A stretch of 6,240 nt of DNA. Source: Alistipes sp. (GTDB taxonomy: Bacteria; Bacteroidota; Bacteroidia; Bacteroidales; Rikenellaceae). Positions 1 to 4,550 of this stretch are shown here, one piece after another. The first letter of the stretch is position 1, and every line of letters begins with the position of its first letter. Below the pieces are notes generated by a model. That model had not been told where the DNA came from and made no database searches. It worked only from the letters and a program-made list of their open reading frames with translations. Location: assembly GCA_017391185.1 (NCBI GenBank), contig JAFOZN010000214.1:1-6240 (forward strand), written 5' to 3'. The position numbers were made by a program, and so were the translations under genes.

Positions 1-757
1 ACGTCACCAGCAGATCGCCCAACGATGCCGAAGCCAGCACCCTATGCTTCGCGCTACCAAATGAAGCGAAGAAACGGCTCATCTCGGCGGCACAATTCGA
101 AATCAAGACCGCCACGAAGTTATCGCCATACCCCAATCCGACAGCCATTCCCACCGCAATGGCGTATATATTCTTCATAATCGATGCGTACTCCACGCCA
201 TCCAACTCCTCCGATTCGCTGACCACGATATAGGGGCGCGAAAACATCTCTACAACTCTACGCCTCACATCCTTATCGCGACATACTGCGGTAAGATACG
301 AAAGGCGATGCAAACCCACCTCCTCGGCGTGTGATGGACCCGTAATAAGCGATATGCGACTCTGTGGCACACCATAACGCATGGTCATATAATCGGTCAG
401 CGGCAGATACTCATCTGGGACAATACCCTTCACTGCTGAGATTACAATTTTATCCTCCAACGAAACGTGCAACGGCTCCAACACCTTTTTAGCAAAGGCA
501 GATGGCATTGCCAAAATCACACTCTGAGCTTGGGATACCACCTCATTGATATCACTCATGACATTTATGAGTGAAGTCTCAAGATCCACATCGCGGAGAT
601 ATTTGCAGTTGCGACCATCACATCTGACAGACTCTGCCACATCCTCATTGAGCACATGCCAATTCACCCGCAAGCCATTCTCAGTCAAGATCTTGACGAT
701 AGCAGTCGCCCAACTTCCATAACCGATAACGGCACATATATCCTCACGTTTTGTCAT
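1..757 (-). CDS. gpsA: Glycerol-3-phosphate dehydrogenase [NAD(P)+], N-terminal 252 residues (3' end outside window)
   Basis: This cytoplasmic enzyme interconverts dihydroxyacetone phosphate and sn-glycerol 3-phosphate with NAD(P)H and supplies the glycerol backbone of phospholipids. I translated it from the complement of 757 down to 1. The N-terminal Rossmann motif is IGYGSWATAI (residues 11-20). It is followed by LAMPS (82-86), SAVKG (107-111), GPSHAEEV (140-147), MKNIYAIAVGM (194-204) and LGDLLVT (246-252). Lys110, Lys195, Asp248 and Thr252 have the spacing of the active-site residues recalled for the Leishmania enzyme (K125, K210, D263, T267). The family is about 330 residues long, so roughly the last 80 are missing. 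The ATG at 757 is the first start after an in-frame stop about 24 bases upstream. The third glycine of the GxGxxG loop is Ala17, which I recall as usual in Bacteroidales GpsA. The gene lies 58 bases downstream of the exported-protein gene on the same strand. Family assignment is secure. Confidence 0.95.
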   Translation of the reverse strand, partial: MTKREDICAVIGYGSWATAIVKILTENGLRVNWHVLNEDVAESVRCDGRNCKYLRDVDLETSLINVMSDINEVVSQAQSVILAMPSAFAKKVLEPLHVSLEDKIVISAVKGIVPDEYLPLTDYMTMRYGVPQSRISLITGPSHAEEVGLHRLSYLTAVCRDKDVRRRVVEMFSRPYIVVSESEELDGVEYASIMKNIYAIAVGMAVGLGYGDNFVAVLISNCAAEMSRFFASFGSAKHRVLASASLGDLLVT

Positions 758-789
758 CTTGTGCAGCTTTAAAATCTTAGATTAAAGTG

Positions 790-797
790 CAAATGTA
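790..797 (-). promoter_or_regulatory. Candidate Bacteroidota -7 promoter box for gpsA
   Basis: Read on the minus strand this is TACATTTG, an exact match to the Bacteroidota -7 consensus TAnnTTTG. It ends 32 bases before the gpsA ATG, so transcription would start about 25 bases before the codon. No exact TTTG -33 box sits at the expected distance; only a TTTT at 820-823 is seen. gpsA could equally be read from the upstream gene's promoter, with this as an additional start. Confidence 0.4.
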
Positions 798-815
798 ATA
801 AAATTTTGGGAATTC

Positions 816-1619
816 TTAGAAAAGTGTAAATTTACATCCCACCTGAAAGTATGCTCGGCGAGAACTTGGATTGACCATAAATTGCGAATAGACAGGCAAT
901 TCATAGCCCGAATTTTTCGACAAGAGTATGTCATACGAAGCCTTCAGCGAGAGCATATTAACATGAAATCCCTCCGAATTATCGTCATAGCGCGAAGTAT
1001 AGTACGGCACTACGCCCACCATACCAGAGAAATTTACGTGCGAGATGCGGAATGGCACCGTAGCCAGAAAATAGGAGCTGTATGATCGCTCGCCTTTATG
1101 ATTCAAGCCATCGTGACCGAAAACTGTGGTAGTCCACTCGGTGGTAAAATACTTCCAATCGTAATTCAAGACCACCTCCACGCCATGCGAAGCATCTCCA
1201 ATCTTGCCATAGGTGAAAATTCCTTTGCCACGAGCATTGGTATAGACATCCTTCAGGGCTATATTCAGGCGTGGCGTCAGTTGATATTTCAAAAGAATAT
1301 CTATCTCATATTTTTCGGGACTCTCCTGAGGTGAAAGTTGCGCATTTCCCCACAGAAAAAAGTTCAAGCCTTTCCACTTGATACCCATCACAGGTTGGAT
1401 ACTCACTCCCGCCAATCGCTGACCTCGCCACAGATATATATTTGTCAGATCTGTAGTAAGATAGGGCTTTACGGCAGTCTCCTTACGCGGTAAGTCTGAA
1501 GAGGACTCAGCGGATAGATTCTCAGAGTTATTAAGCACTATATCCTCCCTTAAATTCTCCGCCTTGGCAGATAGCGAAAAAGCCATCACAAAAAAGAGTA
1601 AACATCCAAAATATCTCAT
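816..1619 (-). CDS. Exported beta-barrel-like protein, probable outer-membrane protein of unknown function
   Basis: The 267-residue product begins with a clear Sec signal peptide: Arg2, a hydrophobic core at about 6-17, and an AKA/E cleavage site after residue 20. A polar, Ser- and Glu-rich linker (21-48) follows. From about residue 50 to the end there are alternating hydrophobic and aromatic segments typical of beta-strands, for example 52-63, 73-92, 105-112, 147-166, 183-208 and 221-230. The chain ends in VGCKFTLF, and a terminal Phe is the usual signal for outer-membrane barrel insertion. The opening strand TTDLTNIYLWRGQRLAG recalls the SDYVFRGIS-like start of the TorF/gcw_chp putative porin family, but the match is weak and from memory. 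There is no lipoprotein Cys after the signal peptide. The gene has its own well-matched promoter and may be cotranscribed with gpsA. It starts 334 bases from mreB, which is divergent. Function is unknown; an envelope role is inferred from localisation only. Confidence 0.85.
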   Translation of the reverse strand: MRYFGCLLFFVMAFSLSAKAENLREDIVLNNSENLSAESSSDLPRKETAVKPYLTTDLTNIYLWRGQRLAGVSIQPVMGIKWKGLNFFLWGNAQLSPQESPEKYEIDILLKYQLTPRLNIALKDVYTNARGKGIFTYGKIGDASHGVEVVLNYDWKYFTTEWTTTVFGHDGLNHKGERSYSSYFLATVPFRISHVNFSGMVGVVPYYTSRYDDNSEGFHVNMLSLKASYDILLSKNSGYELPVYSQFMVNPSSRRAYFQVGCKFTLF

Positions 1620-1625
1620 AGTCCA

Positions 1626-1639
1626 AAAATTGCAATTTT
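1626..1639. repeat. 14-bp perfect palindrome in the exported-protein gene leader
   Basis: The sequence AAAATTGCAATTTT is its own reverse complement. It ends seven bases before the ATG at 1619 and lies downstream of the predicted transcription start. It could be a regulator binding site, or a weak RNA hairpin affecting translation initiation. In AT-rich DNA it could also be chance. Confidence 0.4.
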
Positions 1640-1664
1640 ATTCCATAAAACCATAAACTCGCGA

Positions 1665-1696
1665 CAAAAGTACTCAATTATTTCTCGGCTTACAAA
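1665..1696 (-). promoter_or_regulatory. Bacteroidota-type promoter for the exported-protein gene
   Basis: On the minus strand TTTG (1693-1696) is followed after 20 bases by TACTTTTG (1665-1672). Both elements match the primary sigma factor consensus of Bacteroidota (TTTG, about 19-21 bases, TAnnTTTG). The predicted transcription start is near 1658, which leaves a leader of about 40 bases before the ATG at 1619. This is the best promoter match in the window, with both boxes exact and the spacing right. Confidence 0.65.
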
Positions 1697-1700
1697 TGCA

Positions 1701-1714
1701 GGTCTTTTCAGACC
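1701..1714. repeat. Small inverted repeat just upstream of the exported-protein promoter
   Basis: GGTCT and AGACC form a perfect 5-bp stem around a TTTC loop. It lies 4 bases beyond the -33 box of the leftward promoter, where an activator might bind. It is short enough to be chance. Confidence 0.25.
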
Positions 1715-1813
1715 GAAAAATTTAGCAAAAATCACACTCTCCACACCTTATTTATGCACCTTGCCAAGAGGTCAATTTTGGGAGCAAAATAAATTAATAA
1801 AAAATTTACTTAG

Positions 1814-1851
1814 CAAAGTAGGAAAAATCTCCCTTCTTTTTCCTAACTTTG
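1814..1851. repeat. Near-perfect inverted repeat overlapping the distal mreB -7 box
   Basis: The left arm 1814-1827 (CAAAGTAGGAAAAA) is the reverse complement of the right arm 1837-1851 (TTTTTCCTAACTTTG), except for one extra A in the right arm. A 9-base pyrimidine-rich spacer (1828-1836) separates them. The right arm ends in TAACTTTG, a full -7 box for mreB. The left arm gives TACTTTG on the other strand. An operator or a paired-promoter origin fits better than a terminator, because the repeat lies at or before the predicted start. Confidence 0.6.
1844..1851 (+). promoter_or_regulatory. Candidate distal -7 box for mreB
   Basis: TAACTTTG matches TAnnTTTG exactly. The implied start near 1858 gives a leader of about 95 bases. 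No TTTG is found 19-21 bases upstream, so a -33 element is absent or unconventional; the inverted repeat occupies that place. Confidence 0.4.
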
Positions 1852-1868
1852 TGCAGTTTTATTGCCCT

Positions 1869-1916
1869 ATGGCAAAAAAGATCGGTTTAACTTTGAAATT
1901 CAAAAGCCAAGATTAG
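1869..1916 (+). CDS. Possible 15-codon leader ORF upstream of mreB
   Basis: An ATG at 1869 opens a short frame encoding MAKKIGLTLKFKSQD, ending in TAG at 1914-1916, 37 bases before the mreB ATG. It would lie at the front of a transcript starting near 1858. The proximal -7 box lies inside it, so the two interpretations compete. Length alone gives no support. Its first bases sit in a small hairpin (TTGCC, CTAT, GGCAA at 1862-1875). It could be a leader peptide but is more likely chance. Confidence 0.15.
   Translation: MAKKIGLTLKFKSQD
1888..1895 (+). promoter_or_regulatory. Candidate proximal -7 box for mreB
   Basis: This is a second exact TAACTTTG, 44 bases downstream of the first. A TTG at 1862-1864 lies 23 bases upstream, a little far for a -33 box. 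Use of this site would start transcription near 1902 and give a leader of about 50 bases, a typical length. Confidence 0.4.
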
Positions 1917-1953
1917 GCCATAAACCACTGAAATATAAATAGATAAATAAAAT

Positions 1954-2973
1954 ATGGGAATTTTTTCATTGACACAAGAGTTGGCTATCGACCTCGGTAC
2001 TGCCAACACGCTGATTATCTACAACGGTAAAGTTGTGGTTGATGAGCCATCTATCGTTGCGCTCGATGTGCATACGGGTAAGGTGATGGCCATCGGTCAG
2101 CAGGCACGCCAGATGCACGAGCGTACCAACCCTAACATCAAGACAATCCGCCCACTCAAGGAGGGTGTGATTGCCGATTTCAACGCTACCGAGCTTATGC
2201 TCCGCGGCCTGATCAAGAAGGTGCGTACTACAAGTTCTATGTTTGCTCCATCGTTGCGCATGGTGATTTGTATTCCTTCGGGCTCGACCAACGTAGAGAT
2301 TCGCGCCGTACGCGACTCTGCCGAGCATGCTGGTGGCCGTGACGTTTATATGATCCACGAGCCTATGGCTGCTGCTTTGGGTGCAGGTTTGGATGTAGAG
2401 GCACCAGAGGGTAACATGGTTATCGACATCGGTGGTGGTACATCAGAGATCGCATGTATCTCTCTCGGAGGTATCGTTTACTCGGAGTCTATCAACGTGG
2501 CAGGTGACGTATTTACTGAGGATATCAAGAACTATGTTCGTCAGCAGCACAATATCCGCATCGGAGAGCGTACTGCCGAGGCTATCAAGTGTGCCATCGG
2601 TGCAGCGTTGCCAGAGTTGGATGAGGAGCCAGAGGATTACATGATCACAGGTCCTAACATCCTCACATCACTCCCTCAGACCGTATCTTTGAACTATAAC
2701 GAGATCGCCTACGCTTTGGAGAAGTCGCTCATCAAGTTGGATGCAGCATTGATGAAGGTTTTGGAGAATATCCCACCAGAGCTTTATGGTGATATTGTCA
2801 AGAACGGTATCTATCTGGCAGGTGGTGGTGCCTTGATCAAGGGCTTGGACAAGCGTCTTTCAAACAAGTCGGGCTTGCCTGTTCACATCGCCGAGGATCC
2901 ATTGCGTGCCATTGCTCGCGGTACAGGTATCGCGATGAAGAATATCGACAAATTCTCATTCTTGATGAAATAA
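1954..2973 (+). CDS. mreB: Rod shape-determining protein MreB (bacterial actin)
   Basis: MreB polymerises with ATP into short filaments under the inner membrane and guides the side-wall peptidoglycan synthesis complex. The 339-residue length matches the family. The nucleotide-binding actin fold is clear: phosphate-1 loop AIDLGTANT (11-19), EPMAAALGAG (136-145) with the catalytic-type Glu136, phosphate-2 loop VIDIGGGTSEIA (156-167), and adenosine motif LAGGGALIKGLD (288-299). The N-terminal MGIFSLTQE is the expected membrane-proximal end, with Ile3, Phe4 and Leu6 able to insert. EDPLRAIARGTG (314-325) near the C-terminus is also characteristic. The ATG at 1954 is chosen because it gives this standard N-terminus and follows an AT-rich, Shine-Dalgarno-free leader. 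It is the first gene of the mre cluster. A 114-base gap with a stem-loop separates it from mreC, so MreB may be made in excess of the downstream membrane proteins. Confidence 0.98.
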   Translation: MGIFSLTQELAIDLGTANTLIIYNGKVVVDEPSIVALDVHTGKVMAIGQQARQMHERTNPNIKTIRPLKEGVIADFNATELMLRGLIKKVRTTSSMFAPSLRMVICIPSGSTNVEIRAVRDSAEHAGGRDVYMIHEPMAAALGAGLDVEAPEGNMVIDIGGGTSEIACISLGGIVYSESINVAGDVFTEDIKNYVRQQHNIRIGERTAEAIKCAIGAALPELDEEPEDYMITGPNILTSLPQTVSLNYNEIAYALEKSLIKLDAALMKVLENIPPELYGDIVKNGIYLAGGGALIKGLDKRLSNKSGLPVHIAEDPLRAIARGTGIAMKNIDKFSFLMK

Positions 2974-3030
2974 TAGCCCTGAGAGGACGTTATCTCATTG
3001 TAAGAGAAATAGATAATTCACACACTACGA

Positions 3031-3054
3031 TAGAGGGGCTTGAGGGCCCCTCTA
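3031..3054 (+). terminator. GC-rich stem-loop between mreB and mreC, possible partial terminator or processing site
   Basis: TAGAGGGGC (3031-3039) pairs perfectly with GCCCCTCTA (3046-3054) around the loop TTGAGG. The 9-bp stem has six G-C pairs and lies 57 bases after the mreB stop and 33 bases before the mreC ATG. No U-run follows, so a classic intrinsic terminator is unlikely. Partial termination, or an mRNA 3'-end stabiliser protecting mreB message, are the reasonable roles. Confidence 0.5.
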
Positions 3055-3087
3055 AGTGTCGAAAGCTTTGGATTTAGCTCAAAAGCA

Positions 3088-3957
3088 ATGTATAAACTAA
3101 TTGAATTTCTACGCCGTATTTATGTCGTGCTGCTGTTTATCCTCATCGAGACAGTAGCACTGAACTATTACGCCAACTCCTCACATTATACTCAAGCTAA
3201 GATCCTCTCGCGCGCCAATAGTGTATTCGGATCGTTGCAGAGTTCAGTTTTCAGCATCAAACACTTCTTCACACTCCGCCGCGAGAATATGGAGTTGAGT
3301 GACCGTATCGCCGATCTGGAGAGCCAGCTGGCCATCTATAAAGAGCGAGAGGCCAATATGCTGACCGACTCTTTGGGCTTTGAGCAAATGGATTCCATCT
3401 TATATGAGAGTATTTCGCAGTATCGTTACACTACGGCTCGCATAGTCCAGAGCACCATCAGCCACAACCGCAACTACATCACTCTGAACAGAGGTTTGAT
3501 GCACGGCGTGGTAGAGGATATGGCGGTCATTACCCCTACGGGCGTGATGGTGGGTTATGTGATTGGTTGCTCGGAGCGTTATTCGGTGGTCTTGCCACTT
3601 CTGAATACCGATTTCCGTACCAGCGGCAAAATTGTCGGCGACAACAACTTTGGCTCCATCTATTGGGACGGCCATAGCCCTTACAAGGTGCAGATGACCG
3701 AGCTTTCGAAATATGCTCAGATCGAGCAGGGACAAGAGGTCATAGCTTCGGGACTCTCGCACTACTTCCCTGAGGGCATACGCATAGGATATGTCGATAG
3801 CTTTCAGCTAAACGAGAATCAGACCTCGTACGATGTAGAGATTCGTTTGGCTGCCAATATGACCAAACTGAACAATGTCCTGCTGATCGAGAACATTGAC
3901 TACGGCGAGATCTCACATCTGGAGCAGACCACGGGAGGTGGCTCGGCGAAAAACTAA
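3088..3957 (+). CDS. mreC: Rod shape-determining protein MreC
   Basis: MreC is a bitopic inner-membrane protein whose periplasmic domain binds and activates PBP2. In the 289-residue product, basic residues Arg9-Arg10 precede one membrane helix at about 11-27. A charged coiled-coil follows at about 62-90 (RRENMELSDRIADLESQLAIYKERE). The double beta-barrel domain starts near 115. Family landmarks are NYITLNRGLMHGVVEDMAVITPTGVMVGYV (129-158, key residues Asn129, Gly136, Gly140 and Gly152), VVLPLLNTDFRTSGKI (167-182) and VIASGLSHYFPEGIRIGYV (218-236). The frame can be extended to a TTG at 3040, but that start lies inside the stem-loop and would put 16 atypical residues before the membrane anchor. 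The ATG at 3088 gives the normal N-terminus. The Gly- and Ser-rich tail (283-286) is probably disordered. Confidence 0.95.
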   Translation: MYKLIEFLRRIYVVLLFILIETVALNYYANSSHYTQAKILSRANSVFGSLQSSVFSIKHFFTLRRENMELSDRIADLESQLAIYKEREANMLTDSLGFEQMDSILYESISQYRYTTARIVQSTISHNRNYITLNRGLMHGVVEDMAVITPTGVMVGYVIGCSERYSVVLPLLNTDFRTSGKIVGDNNFGSIYWDGHSPYKVQMTELSKYAQIEQGQEVIASGLSHYFPEGIRIGYVDSFQLNENQTSYDVEIRLAANMTKLNNVLLIENIDYGEISHLEQTTGGGSAKN

Positions 3958-4029
3958 TTTTAGGGGAGGGGTGCCTTCGTAAGCCATACTTCGGAGCAGA
4001 ACTTCGATTAGAAAATTTAGACTTTAGAG
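3958..4029 (+). other. mreC-mreD intergenic gap (72 bases), no clear element
   Basis: The gap has a G-rich start (GGGGAGGGG at 3963-3971) and two ACTTCG copies, but no TAnnTTTG box, no strong hairpin and no ORF. It is long for neighbours in one operon but shows nothing I can name. Confidence 0.5.
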
Positions 4030-4548
4030 ATGCAGAAAAATCTAACATACGCCTTGATGGGGCTGACGCTGGTGTTGTTGCAGATATTCCTCTTCGACAA
4101 CATCGCCCTTACGTCCTATTTTCACCCACTCATCTATGTGGCATTCATCATACTCCTGCCACTTGACACCAAACCTATCTGGACTATGTCGCTCTCGGCA
4201 GTGATGGGACTCTTGGTGGATGTGACAACAGGCATGGGCGGCCTCAACGTCATTGCTTGCACAGCTTTAGGATTCTTCCGTCCGATGATCCTGAGTGCGG
4301 TGAGTGGCCACTCTATCACAGGTGAGAATGCCATCACAGGACTACATCGCTTTACCGATAAGATCATGCTTTGGTATATCTCGGCGATGGTCTTTATCCA
4401 TAGCGTGATATATTTCTTCTTGGAGGCTCTTTCGTGGGATCACATACTGCGCACTCTGCTAAGACTCTTGGTGAGCGATTTGGGCACCATCCTTTTTATC
4501 TGGTACTTTGTAAAACTCTTCATCGAAAAGATACTTAAGCTGAAGTAA
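4030..4548 (+). CDS. mreD: Rod shape-determining protein MreD
   Basis: MreD is a small polytopic inner-membrane protein that works with MreC in the elongation complex. The 172-residue product is the usual family length. Hydrophobic segments lie at about 6-23, 32-45, 51-66, 72-90, 112-134 and 146-168, consistent with five or six membrane helices. Family-like signatures are the short N-terminus running straight into LVLLQIFLFDNIAL (14-27), the PLIYVAFIILLP stretch (33-44), GLLVDVTTGMGGLNVIACTALGF (60-82) with Asp64 and Gly70-Gly71, and the polar SGHSITGEN loop (92-100). MreD sequences diverge strongly, so position between mreC and mrdA carries much of the assignment. Its stop lies 2 bases before the mrdA start, which suggests translational coupling with PBP2. 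Confidence 0.93.
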   Translation: MQKNLTYALMGLTLVLLQIFLFDNIALTSYFHPLIYVAFIILLPLDTKPIWTMSLSAVMGLLVDVTTGMGGLNVIACTALGFFRPMILSAVSGHSITGENAITGLHRFTDKIMLWYISAMVFIHSVIYFFLEALSWDHILRTLLRLLVSDLGTILFIWYFVKLFIEKILKLK

Positions 4549-4550
4549 CC

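Larger units (their letters stand above)
1620..1953. other. AT-rich divergent control region between the exported-protein gene and mreB
   Basis: No substantial gene is present in these 334 bases. The left side holds the exported-protein promoter and a palindrome in its leader. The middle, at about 1715-1810, is AT-rich and I could assign nothing to it. The right side has an inverted repeat, two TAACTTTG boxes, a short possible leader ORF and the mreB leader. No Shine-Dalgarno sequence precedes either start. The mreB start follows an A/T-only run, as is common in Bacteroidota. Confidence 0.8.

Noticed and set aside
825..836. 12-bp palindrome TGTAAATTTACA near the end of the exported-protein gene
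   Set aside because: It lies inside the C-terminal coding sequence, where the residues that form the terminal beta signal explain the bases. It is AT-rich with no U-run, so it is not a convincing terminator or operator.
882..1334. Two plus-strand open frames (882-1085 and 1098-1334)
   Set aside because: They are antisense shadows of the exported-protein gene, which has a signal peptide, coherent strand pattern and matching promoter. Neither resembles a known protein.
1966..2358. Minus-strand frames inside mreB, including 2097-2291
   Set aside because: They lie fully within the conserved mreB gene and have low-complexity, non-protein-like composition.
3040..3087. MreC N-terminal extension from the TTG at 3040
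   Set aside because: The TTG lies in the loop of the 3031-3054 stem-loop, and the extra 16 residues do not fit the short N-terminus before the MreC membrane anchor. The ATG at 3088 is better.
3740..4048. Minus-strand frame across the mreC-mreD gap
   Set aside because: It is mostly antisense to the end of mreC, has no promoter and shows no recognisable domain.
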